Assembly: GCF_900142015.1 (NCBI RefSeq)
Contig: NZ_FQZN01000010.1
Span: forward strand, 109,380-173,379
Source: Bacteroides stercorirosoris
Lineage (GTDB): Bacteria; Bacteroidota; Bacteroidia; Bacteroidales; Bacteroidaceae
Reading direction: 5' to 3'
Length of the DNA stretch: 64,000 nucleotides
Below the pieces are notes generated by a model, which saw nothing but the letters and a program-made list of their open reading frames with translations, was not told the origin of the DNA and searched no databases. Each line of letters starts with the position of its first letter. Position 1 is the stretch's first letter. The position numbers and the translations under genes are program-made. Positions 1-8,045 of the stretch are shown here, one piece after another.

Positions 1-840
1 TCCCACACGTACATTATAGGTTGTCATCAACGGATCATAGGACACAAACAGATAGTATTCTTTCAAATCCGGATTATAGATAATTTCCGGAGCTTCCAGA
101 TTATCCTTTTTATAATTGGCGCGACGGGCTACCAGATGCCCCCTGTCACCATCCAGCATAGGAAGACCGGTTTCCGGATTCAGTTCCACACAATACAGAC
201 CACCGAAGAATGAACCGTAATGCATCCACCACTTACCGGTTGAAGGGTCTACAGTGATACTGGGATCGATAGCATTCATGGCTGTCGTATCATCTGTCTT
301 AACAGCACACCCGGCCAACGTCCAAGGGCCTTCGGGCGAATCTGATTCTGCCAATCCGATATAGGATGTCTTTCGTCCGAAAGCCGACACGCAGTAATAC
401 AATCTATACTTATTATTATAGGGAATGATATAAGGTGCCCAGACATTTGTCGCCCCATGCCCTCCTGCATGAGAGCGCACCCACTCTACCGCTTCCTGCG
501 GAATCTCGGGCAATGCCCAACCCAGAAATTCCCAATTCACCAGGTCTTTGGAACGACGCATCTGAATAAAGCCCAAAGGCACACCCTTTTCTTTGGCTTC
601 TTTACGATTTTCCCGGAAGATAGCATCCGTGGAATACATATAGTAATAATCGCCTATCTTACGGCAAGACGGATCGTGTACATTGTAAGCACCCCATGAA
701 CGGTAATTCTCCATGGAAGATAGTGAAGAGTAATCATCTGCCCACGGATTAGGTGAAGCAGTAGGGATAAAGACAGAAGAGGTGCAACCGACAAACAGGC
801 TGCTCATTAGTAGTACAGTTACGTGTAGTAAGTTTCTCAT
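1..840 (-). CDS. GH43 family lipoprotein (arabinan-active), cut by window edge
   Basis: The first 280 residues are in the window; the 3' end is off the left edge. The N-terminus is a lipoprotein signal with lipobox LFVGC (Cys19), so the enzyme is probably outer-membrane anchored. GH43 catalytic positions are visible: Asp56 in VHDPS (general base), Asp192 in AIDPS (pKa modulator) and Glu252 in EAPEI (general acid). GH43 enzymes of this form in arabinan loci are endo-arabinanases or alpha-L-arabinofuranosidases. The fold resembles the GH43 at 18103-19995 (both have VHDP, AIDPS and a Tyr-rich MY blade). It diverges from the HTCS gene and has its own HTCS-type operator and -7 box, so it probably belongs to the same regulon. 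Exact specificity cannot be read from the sequence. Confidence 0.9.
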   Translation of the reverse strand, partial: MRNLLHVTVLLMSSLFVGCTSSVFIPTASPNPWADDYSSLSSMENYRSWGAYNVHDPSCRKIGDYYYMYSTDAIFRENRKEAKEKGVPLGFIQMRRSKDLVNWEFLGWALPEIPQEAVEWVRSHAGGHGATNVWAPYIIPYNNKYRLYYCVSAFGRKTSYIGLAESDSPEGPWTLAGCAVKTDDTTAMNAIDPSITVDPSTGKWWMHYGSFFGGLYCVELNPETGLPMLDGDRGHLVARRANYKKDNLEAPEIIYNPDLKEYYLFVSYDPLMTTYNVRVG

Positions 841-867
841 AATATCAGCAAATAATAATTTCTGTTG

Positions 868-875
868 CAAAAATA
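868..875 (-). promoter_or_regulatory. -7 promoter element for the GH43 gene
   Basis: On the minus strand this reads TATTTTTG, matching the Bacteroides -7 consensus TAnnTTTG. It lies 28 bp upstream of the GH43 ATG and 19 bp downstream of the proximal TTGTCCACCT copy. There is no good -33 box, which fits an activator-dependent promoter. Confidence 0.6.
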
Positions 876-894
876 CGCCCCGCCGGATGTCGGA

Positions 895-925
895 AGGTGG
901 ACAAACGGATATTTAAGGTGGACAA
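895..925 (-). promoter_or_regulatory. Candidate HTCS operator: two TTGTCCACCT direct repeats, 21 bp apart
   Basis: On the minus strand TTGTCCACCT occurs at 925-916 and again at 904-895, a 21-bp step (two helical turns) with an AT-rich linker. The same paired motif with the same step occurs at 5680-5710 upstream of the LamG-sus operon, pointing towards that operon. HTCS regulators are known to bind direct repeats upstream of their polysaccharide loci; assigning this site to the HTCS here is inference. Confidence 0.75.
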
Positions 926-982
926 TCAATCAATTATGGTAAAAAAGCATATGCTAAATTTTAAAACTACCGGATAATCTTC

Positions 983-990
983 TAACTTTG
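983..990 (+). promoter_or_regulatory. -7 element for the HTCS gene
   Basis: TAACTTTG matches TAnnTTTG and lies 20 bp before the HTCS ATG. No convincing -33 box is seen. A small palindrome, AGCATATGCT, lies at 946-955 just upstream. Confidence 0.5.
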
Positions 991-1010
991 TTTTAATAAT
1001 ACGAAACAAT

Positions 1011-4000
1011 ATGAAAAGTCACTCCTTTATATACCTTATCATATATAGTTGTTTTATTATGTCCGTATCCTTACAGGCACAAGAACATTTTGCAGATCGG
1101 TACAATGTTTCTTATATCACCATGGATGACGGATTACCTCACAATTTCATCGATGACATTTATAAAGACACCCGTGGCTTTCTGTGGATATCCACTGCCG
1201 GAGGCGGACTGTCACGCTATGATGGCTATGAATTCATTCATTTCAATCCCAACACTCCTCACTGCAAACTCAAGAGTAACTTTATCCACAATGTATATGA
1301 AGACAGATTCCACCGTCTTTGGATCGTATCCGAAGGAGGCACAGATATTATCGACTTATCCACTCTACAATCTGTAGTACCCAATGACCCTAAAGGACTT
1401 TTGCCCCGGTTTATAAATCACCCCACCTATATCGTCATTCTTGATTCGCAAGGTTGCATCTGGCTGCAATGCGACAATGCACTTCACCGGATAACTTTCG
1501 ATGCCGAAGGTGGCATAGATACATTATCCACATTAGATTTACCTAAACAGGATGAACCGGACCTTATATTAAAAGATATCGACGAAGATGGCAAGATATG
1601 GACCGGTATCAATGGTACTATCTATAAAATAACCCCGACACCACAGGGACAGTTAGAAAAAAGTTCTATATCAGAGCAACTAACTTTTTGGCCTGGCATA
1701 TATTTCAAGGACATGATAGCCAAAGAAAATGAAGTCTGGATAGCTACACACGTAGGATTGTTCCGTTACAACAAGAACAACAATACAAGAAAACTGTATG
1801 AGAATATTCAGAATGACCCTCATTCTTTATCGCAAAACTATCTGACCAATCTTGCCATCACCGATGATAAACAGTTGATTGCAGGAACTTTACGCGGAGC
1901 CAACATCTACAATCCTATCACCGATAACTTCGAACGCCTTACTCATAGTTCAACCAGTAACAGCCTGTTGAACAGCAACTTTATTAATTGTATAAGAGTA
2001 GACGGGCAGCACATCTGGTTCGGCACTGAAAGTGGTGGAATCAATAAACTGACTCCGAAACGCTTGGTGATACACAATTACCAACATGATAAAGAAAATC
2101 CCGCAAGCTTGTCCGACAACCCGGTAAATGTCATTTATGAAGATAAAGAAGGCAGTTTGTGGGTAGGCACAGTAGAGGGAGGACTGAATCTGAAAAAACA
2201 AGGAACCGAACAGTTTATCCATTACAGATGGGAACGTGGTGAGATAAGCCATAACTCAGTCAGCAGTCTGGTCAATGACAACCAAGGCCGACTATGGGTA
2301 GGTACCTGGGGTGGCGGAATCAACATAATGAATCCTAAAGCACCGAATCGTCCCCTCCAAGTGATATATACACACCCGGAAACAGGATTTCCATTATTCT
2401 TCATAGCAGTACTCGTTTATGACCCTACCAATAATGGAATGTGGATAGGCGCCAATCGAGGACTCTTTTTCTATGATATGGCAACCCAAAAGTTCATTTC
2501 CCCTTTTGCTAACCGTATGGCAGAAAACATCCGCGGTTGTCTCGGCGCCATTATCGACAAAGAAAATAAGCTGTGGGTAGGTTCTACGGAAGGAGTCTAC
2601 ATCATAGATCTTAATACCCGATCTCCCCAGTCAAAGGAAGGAGAATTCCAGCATCGTCACTTAAACTATAAGCTCGATAATCCCCAATCGGGACTGATAG
2701 AGAAAATCAGTTGTTTTTGCGAAGCTAAAGATGGTACATTATGGCTGGGCAGTAATGGATATGGCATATATAAACGGATAATTGATAAGCAAGGCAAAGA
2801 AAAATTCATATCTTATAATACGGACCAAGGTTTAATCAACAACAATGTACGAAGTCTGGAAGAAGATATCAATGGAAGTATCTGGATAGGAACTAATAAC
2901 GGACTTTCCTGCTTCCACCCAAACGAGAACCGCTTCACCAATTACACCAAACAAGATGGCTTTCCGGATGCACAATTCTATTGGAATGCCTCATACCGTT
3001 CTTCGGACGGTACACTCTATTTCGGCAGCGTAGCAGGACTGACAGCCATCGATAGCAATCTGCCTGTTGTGAGTGTTCAACCTGCCAACATACGCTTCAC
3101 GCGGTTGAGAATCGGAAATGAAAATATCCTGCCCGGCAATAAATATCTCCCCAAAGACATTGCCGTAACTCAGGAAATAAAACTCCATGAGAAAGAGAAG
3201 TCCTTCTCGTTGGAATTCTCCGCCTTGAATTTTGAACCGGATAATACAGCCACTTATAGCTACCGCCTACTTGGTTTTGAAGACAAATGGGTACAGGCAC
3301 CCGGAAACAGACGGTTTGCAAGCTACACCAACTTGCGTCCGGGTAGCTATACCCTACAAGTGAAATATACACCGGATGGAGGAGACGGGACAGAGAACAT
3401 GGCAGAGCTAAAGGTCACCATCCTACCCTATTTTTATAAAACAACTTGGTTCATATTGCTTCTTGTAGTTTTGGCACTACTTGCCACTTGGCAAACTTAC
3501 CAATGGCGCATACGAAACTTCAAACGCCAGCGGGAGTTATTGCACCGCACCGTGGAAGAACGCACCTACCAACTGGAACAACAAAAACAATTATTAGAGA
3601 ACCAGACGGAAGAACTCTCCCGACAGAATAGGATGCTGACACTGCAAAATGAGAAAATCACCCGGCAAAAAGCACAATTGAGCCGTATGGCACGCAAAGT
3701 ACAAGAATTGACATTAGACAAGATAGCTTTCTTCACTAACATAACGCATGAATTCCGGACACCGATAACTTTAATTATCGGCCCTATCGAGCGTGCACTA
3801 AAACTAAGTTATAATCCGCAGGTAATAGAACAGTTAAACTTCGTGGAACGTAACTCCAAATATCTGCTATCTCTTGTCAACCAACTGATGGATTTCCGGA
3901 AAATAGAATCCGGTAAGCTTAATATCGTTGCGACAAAAGGTGACTTTGTGAGTTTTATACATTCATTGCTTACTCCTTTTGAAGTATTTGCCGGAGAACG

Positions 4001-5273
4001 GAATATTTCAATAAAACACTATTTCCACATGAAAAGTTCCGAAATCTTCTTTGATGAAGAAGCGATGCACAAGGTTATTACCAATCTGCTAAGCAATGCC
4101 ATTAAATTTACACCGGATGGCGGAAGCATATCCATATATATAGCCACCCTTCCGGCTAAAGACGATAAAGAAGAAAAACTTTATCTCTGCGTCAGTGACA
4201 CGGGAACAGGTATTCAAGAGCCAGACACCGCACAAATATTCAACCGTTTCTATCAATCCAAGAAGCAAGCGAAATATCCTGTATACGGCCAAACGGGTAC
4301 AGGAATCGGGTTATATCTTTGCAAACGCATCGTGAAGATGCACGATGGAGAAATCTGCGTTCGTAATAACCATACTATCGGCTGCTCCTTCCGCATCCTA
4401 CTCCCACTTCCAAAAGAAGAAAACATAAGCGACCAACTGATCGTTGAGAACAATATACCACCGGCAGCAACAACGGAAAAGAATGAATTACCCAAAGAAC
4501 GACTGGCCCTGACCATTCTTGTAGTGGAAGATAATGCAGACATGAGAGGATACATCCGTTCCATTCTCCGTGATTATTATAATGTACTCGAAGCTACCAA
4601 CGGGGCAGAAGCCCTTGATGTATTGAACAACCAGTCGGTAGATTTTATCATCAGCGACCTGATGATGCCCGTAATGGATGGTATAGAGCTATCGCGCCGG
4701 GTCAAAGAAGCATTTGCCATCTCACATATCCCCTTCCTGATGCTGACCGCAAAGACCTCACCGGAAACCCGACTGGAAAGTTACCGCACGGGCGTAGACG
4801 AATATTTACTAAAACCTTTCGATGAAACTCTGTTACTGACCCGTATCGAAAACATCCTGGATAATCGCAGACGCTACCAACGGAAGTTCAAGACGAACAT
4901 GGATGTGGAAGCACTGAATATAGAGGAGGAATCCGGTGACAAAAAATTCATCAACCAAGTGATGGAAGCCATAAAAGAACACTATAAAAACCCTTACTTT
5001 GAAGTAAGTGATTTCAGTGAGGCCGTTGGAGTCAGCAAAAGTCTACTGAATAAAAAGCTTCAAAGCCTCATCGGGCAATCTGCGGGACAATTCATACGTA
5101 ACTACAGATTAAACACCGCCCGTGAACTACTCCTCAAAAACCGGGAAACCAAACAGATGAATATTGCTGAAATAGCGTATGAAGTAGGCTTTAATGACCC
5201 GAAATACTTTGCCCGTTGTTTCAGCAAGCAATTCAATATGACACCCAGTGAACTGATGAATAACGAGGAATAG
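1011..5273 (+). CDS. Hybrid two-component system sensor/regulator (HTCS), arabinan-type
   Basis: One-protein signalling system of 1420 residues in the inner membrane. Order: signal peptide (1 to about 24), periplasmic two-component propeller repeats (about 30-700, recurring LWIGT/LWVGT strands), Y_Y_Y domain (about 705-800, ends near LRPGSYTLQV), transmembrane helix (about 812-832), coiled coil, HisKA with phospho-His913 in THEFRTP, HATPase with N-box Asn1025/Asn1029, receiver with phospho-acceptor Asp1216 in SDLMMP, and a C-terminal AraC-type DNA-binding domain (about 1310-1415). Known relatives sense oligosaccharides released in the periplasm and activate their own polysaccharide locus. Its position between the divergent GH43 and the sus operon, with paired operators on both sides, makes it the likely activator here. 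The arabino-oligosaccharide ligand is inferred from the neighbours. Confidence 0.95.
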   Translation: MKSHSFIYLIIYSCFIMSVSLQAQEHFADRYNVSYITMDDGLPHNFIDDIYKDTRGFLWISTAGGGLSRYDGYEFIHFNPNTPHCKLKSNFIHNVYEDRFHRLWIVSEGGTDIIDLSTLQSVVPNDPKGLLPRFINHPTYIVILDSQGCIWLQCDNALHRITFDAEGGIDTLSTLDLPKQDEPDLILKDIDEDGKIWTGINGTIYKITPTPQGQLEKSSISEQLTFWPGIYFKDMIAKENEVWIATHVGLFRYNKNNNTRKLYENIQNDPHSLSQNYLTNLAITDDKQLIAGTLRGANIYNPITDNFERLTHSSTSNSLLNSNFINCIRVDGQHIWFGTESGGINKLTPKRLVIHNYQHDKENPASLSDNPVNVIYEDKEGSLWVGTVEGGLNLKKQGTEQFIHYRWERGEISHNSVSSLVNDNQGRLWVGTWGGGINIMNPKAPNRPLQVIYTHPETGFPLFFIAVLVYDPTNNGMWIGANRGLFFYDMATQKFISPFANRMAENIRGCLGAIIDKENKLWVGSTEGVYIIDLNTRSPQSKEGEFQHRHLNYKLDNPQSGLIEKISCFCEAKDGTLWLGSNGYGIYKRIIDKQGKEKFISYNTDQGLINNNVRSLEEDINGSIWIGTNNGLSCFHPNENRFTNYTKQDGFPDAQFYWNASYRSSDGTLYFGSVAGLTAIDSNLPVVSVQPANIRFTRLRIGNENILPGNKYLPKDIAVTQEIKLHEKEKSFSLEFSALNFEPDNTATYSYRLLGFEDKWVQAPGNRRFASYTNLRPGSYTLQVKYTPDGGDGTENMAELKVTILPYFYKTTWFILLLVVLALLATWQTYQWRIRNFKRQRELLHRTVEERTYQLEQQKQLLENQTEELSRQNRMLTLQNEKITRQKAQLSRMARKVQELTLDKIAFFTNITHEFRTPITLIIGPIERALKLSYNPQVIEQLNFVERNSKYLLSLVNQLMDFRKIESGKLNIVATKGDFVSFIHSLLTPFEVFAGERNISIKHYFHMKSSEIFFDEEAMHKVITNLLSNAIKFTPDGGSISIYIATLPAKDDKEEKLYLCVSDTGTGIQEPDTAQIFNRFYQSKKQAKYPVYGQTGTGIGLYLCKRIVKMHDGEICVRNNHTIGCSFRILLPLPKEENISDQLIVENNIPPAATTEKNELPKERLALTILVVEDNADMRGYIRSILRDYYNVLEATNGAEALDVLNNQSVDFIISDLMMPVMDGIELSRRVKEAFAISHIPFLMLTAKTSPETRLESYRTGVDEYLLKPFDETLLLTRIENILDNRRRYQRKFKTNMDVEALNIEEESGDKKFINQVMEAIKEHYKNPYFEVSDFSEAVGVSKSLLNKKLQSLIGQSAGQFIRNYRLNTARELLLKNRETKQMNIAEIAYEVGFNDPKYFARCFSKQFNMTPSELMNNEE

Positions 5274-5370
5274 GAACTTCACATCAGTAAATAAAACAAG
5301 AGTGGGTTATACATCCGCTTACGCAAACAACGAGCATCCATTAGTAAGCTAATATTCAACACATTGCATT

Positions 5371-5538
5371 TACACACAATTTACTTCATAATGTAAAAGC
5401 ATTTACCGCCGGATGTAACGACCTTTACCACCTATTGTAACGCTCTTTACCTCGGTATGTAACGGTCTTTACCTCGGCGTGTAAATGGAGTTACTGTATG
5501 GGGTTAACAAAGTTACCATTTGGGGTAAACAGAATTTC
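5371..5538 (+). repeat. Array A: GTAA-N6-TTAC palindromic units on an exact 22-bp period
   Basis: Fourteen-bp sites GTAA-N6-TTAC start at 5393, 5415, 5437, 5459 and 5481, each exactly 22 bp after the last. A sixth at 5503 has GTTA as its left arm. Degenerate units sit on the same register at 5371 (only TTAC kept) and 5525 (only GTAA kept). The eight-bp linkers are also partly conserved (for example ctcggtat, ctcggcgt). A homologous array in opposite orientation is at 50613-50758; by hand count 10 of 112 aligned columns differ, and array A has one extra unit. Not CRISPR: no long unique spacers, no cas genes. Confidence 0.9.
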
Positions 5539-5679
5539 CATGATAGGAACAGAACATTCCCTCATAAGATGGAACATCGGGACAGTAAGGAATGATATCC
5601 GGTTGAGCAAAAGCATCTTAAAAGATCTCATATAAGTCAACTATTATAATAATTGTAGTTTTTACACTTATATACTCGT

Positions 5680-5710
5680 TTGTCCACCTCTAATATTCGT
5701 TTGTCCACCT
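5680..5710 (+). promoter_or_regulatory. Candidate HTCS operator of the LamG-sus operon
   Basis: TTGTCCACCT occurs at 5680-5689 and 5701-5710, a 21-bp step; the longer match CGTTTGTCCACCTCTAA is perfect in both copies. The pair ends 21 bp before the -7 box, against 19 bp at the divergent GH43, so geometry as well as sequence is kept. Confidence 0.8.
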
Positions 5711-5731
5711 CTAAAAGCATGTATGAGCGTA

Positions 5732-5739
5732 CTTTTGCA
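5732..5739 (+). promoter_or_regulatory. -7 element of the LamG-sus operon
   Basis: TACTTTTG is an exact TAnnTTTG match 58 bp before the LamG ATG. The operator pair occupies the place of a -33 box. Confidence 0.65.
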
Positions 5740-5797
5740 TCACTACTTAATATATGAATGTAGTAATACTAATTGTTGAACCATTAATATCTGTATT

Positions 5798-8017
5798 ATG
5801 AAGACAAGAAAATGGCCGGCTATATGCCTGGCAATTCTTACGCTATGTATGGGGTCTTGTCAGGATTGGGGACAAATGAACCCAATTCCAGGACATCAAG
5901 TTTTACCTAAACTTGAGCTGGTTGCCAATCTGACATTCGATGATGAAAAACTAAACCCCGAAGAGATCCAAACATTCGCCTATCCTGATGGCGACATTCC
6001 TTCTTTATTTACTGATGAAACGCTCGGACAAGTACTCCAATTTGAAGGAGGTTATGCACGTATCTTTAATCCTTTAAATAAGGTGAAAGTACAAGACGGC
6101 GTTTCACTGACTTTCTGGATGAAACAAGCCATTCCTGAAGAAGATGAAGATGCATCTACTTTTGAACAAGATGTAACGGGAGCTATTTTCTCATTTGAAA
6201 ATGCAAACTCCACTCAACGCATGTTTTTCACAGCAAACGGTTGGCTACATTATGAAGGTGTGGATGGCAGCTACGAAGACAACAACCCGGCAGATGCCAA
6301 AACCGGATTGATGAGTGCCGGTGAGTGGCACTATGTAGCAATATCCGTTAAGAATAACGGCTATTTTGTGTATGTAGACGGATTAAAGAAAATAGAGAAA
6401 ACCGTCTCTGACTTCGATTGCTCAAAAATCGTTCAGTTCATGGCGTCCGTACCTTATCTATATATAGGATACGGTTCGGACACCGAGAATCAGAAGTGGC
6501 TGCTCGATGACCTGTCCGTTTATCGGAATACGATAACAAACGCAGAAATCGCAGTGCCGAAGAAAGGCGGAGACAGCAGTGTCGAAGGTGGCGAGCTTTA
6601 TCCCGGCCAAGTTTTCTTCAGCGATTTTGAAAGAGAAAACGATGGTACAACTATTTATGGTAAGGGTAGCTTCATTGATTTCGGAGGCAACTTTGGTCGC
6701 GTATTCCAAAATGTGGGTGGCGCTCAACGCTCCAATTATTTAATACTGCCCGAAGATGTCCTTTCTCATTCAGCGGAAACCAAAGAATTGAGCATCGGTG
6801 TATGGGTGAATGCTGCCAATGCAGGCGCTTCTGCCGATTATATGTGGGCTCCACTATTTTCAGCCTATGCCTCTGGTCCTGCTACAGATAATGGCACTCC
6901 CATGTTTATCTGCCAATATAGAGGTATTCTGCAAGTGAACTGTAATGGTTGGTGTGACTTTACAGATGCACAAAATACAAACCATGTCAATGGAGTCTAC
7001 CACGATGCTACAGACTGGTTAGCCGATAAAGGTTGGCACTATTATACAGTTACGCTGACTGAGACCAATGCCAAAGTATACTTTGATGGAGTACTGAAAA
7101 ATGAATGGAATGTTAGCGGTTCCGGTGACGGAAATGTAATTGGCGGCTTATTCTCCAACGGAAGTGATTTAAAATACATCTGTCTGGGAGGTAACCAAGC
7201 ATGGAATTGGGGAGATAATGACCCAGGATTCATGTTCGACGATATTGCCATTTATAATAAAGCGTTGACTAAAGCAGAAATCGATAATATCATTGCCTAT
7301 AAAAAACTACCGACTCCAACGTATTTCAACGACTTTGAAAAAGGTGTAGGCAATGCCACAATCTACGGTGCAGGAACTATCGAACGTCCTGGCGGCGCAT
7401 GGGGGAATGTATTCCAGAATGTAGGAGGCGCACTACGCTCTAATTATTTAGTGTTGCCCGAAGATGCCCTCTCTCATACTGCTGATACAAAACAATTGAC
7501 TGTAGCCGTTTGGGTAAATTCTGAAAATGCAGGGGCTTCTACTGATTACATGTGGGCTCCGTTGTTCATGGCATACGGTTCAGGACCAGCCACTGATAAT
7601 GGTGCGCCGATGTTGGCCTGCCAATACAGGGGGGTACTGCAAGTTAACTGTAGTGGTTGGTGCGACTTTACAGACGCACAGAATACAGCAGGTGTCAATG
7701 TGGCTTATCATGATGCCACAGATTGGCTTGCCGATAAAGATTGGCATTTGTATACTGCCGTGTTCACTGAAACCAACGCTAAAGTCTACTTCGACGGTGT
7801 GCTGAAGAATGAATGGAATGTTTCGGGCTCAGGCGACGGGAATGTTATTGCAGGTTTGTTCTCTAACGGAAGCGACTTGAAATATATCTGCCTGGGAGGC
7901 AATCAAGCATGGAACTGGGGAGACAATGATCCGGGCTTTGCTTTCGACCACATTTCTATTTACAACGTAGCTTTAACTCAGGAACAAATTAAAGTTCTGG
8001 TTAGCCGTAAGAAATAA
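5798..8017 (+). CDS. Surface lipoprotein with three LamG/concanavalin-like modules
   Basis: 739 residues with lipobox MGSC (Cys21). Three jelly-roll (LamG-like laminin G/ConA) modules cover roughly 45-255, 265-505 and 508-739; each ends with a DD/DH-x-x-IYN-xx-LT strand typical of LamG domains. Modules two and three are very close in protein sequence (both contain SNGSDLKYICLGG and NQAWNWGDNDPG) but differ at many synonymous sites, indicating an old internal duplication kept by selection. It is the first gene of the operon, 28 bp before susC1. By position it is probably a surface glycan-binding protein that holds arabinan; no catalytic residues are recognised, so an enzymatic role is less likely. 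Confidence 0.85.
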   Translation: MKTRKWPAICLAILTLCMGSCQDWGQMNPIPGHQVLPKLELVANLTFDDEKLNPEEIQTFAYPDGDIPSLFTDETLGQVLQFEGGYARIFNPLNKVKVQDGVSLTFWMKQAIPEEDEDASTFEQDVTGAIFSFENANSTQRMFFTANGWLHYEGVDGSYEDNNPADAKTGLMSAGEWHYVAISVKNNGYFVYVDGLKKIEKTVSDFDCSKIVQFMASVPYLYIGYGSDTENQKWLLDDLSVYRNTITNAEIAVPKKGGDSSVEGGELYPGQVFFSDFERENDGTTIYGKGSFIDFGGNFGRVFQNVGGAQRSNYLILPEDVLSHSAETKELSIGVWVNAANAGASADYMWAPLFSAYASGPATDNGTPMFICQYRGILQVNCNGWCDFTDAQNTNHVNGVYHDATDWLADKGWHYYTVTLTETNAKVYFDGVLKNEWNVSGSGDGNVIGGLFSNGSDLKYICLGGNQAWNWGDNDPGFMFDDIAIYNKALTKAEIDNIIAYKKLPTPTYFNDFEKGVGNATIYGAGTIERPGGAWGNVFQNVGGALRSNYLVLPEDALSHTADTKQLTVAVWVNSENAGASTDYMWAPLFMAYGSGPATDNGAPMLACQYRGVLQVNCSGWCDFTDAQNTAGVNVAYHDATDWLADKDWHLYTAVFTETNAKVYFDGVLKNEWNVSGSGDGNVIAGLFSNGSDLKYICLGGNQAWNWGDNDPGFAFDHISIYNVALTQEQIKVLVSRKK

Positions 8018-8045
8018 CCTTTATTCTAATATAAATTAACGCAAT

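Larger units (their letters stand above)
5274..5797. other. 524-bp gene-free region between HTCS and the LamG-sus operon
   Basis: No credible ORF. It holds the 22-bp palindrome array (5371-5538), a stretch of about 140 bp (5539-5676) in which I recognise only weak dyads such as GGAA/TTCC at 5546-5560, then the operator pair, the -7 box and the leader of the LamG gene. No clear T-tailed terminator follows the HTCS stop codon. Confidence 0.7.

Noticed and set aside
5371..5538. CRISPR array at the 22-bp repeats (also 50613-50758)
   Set aside because: The period is 22 bp with only 8-bp linkers, there are no unique spacers of protospacer length, and no cas genes are in the window.
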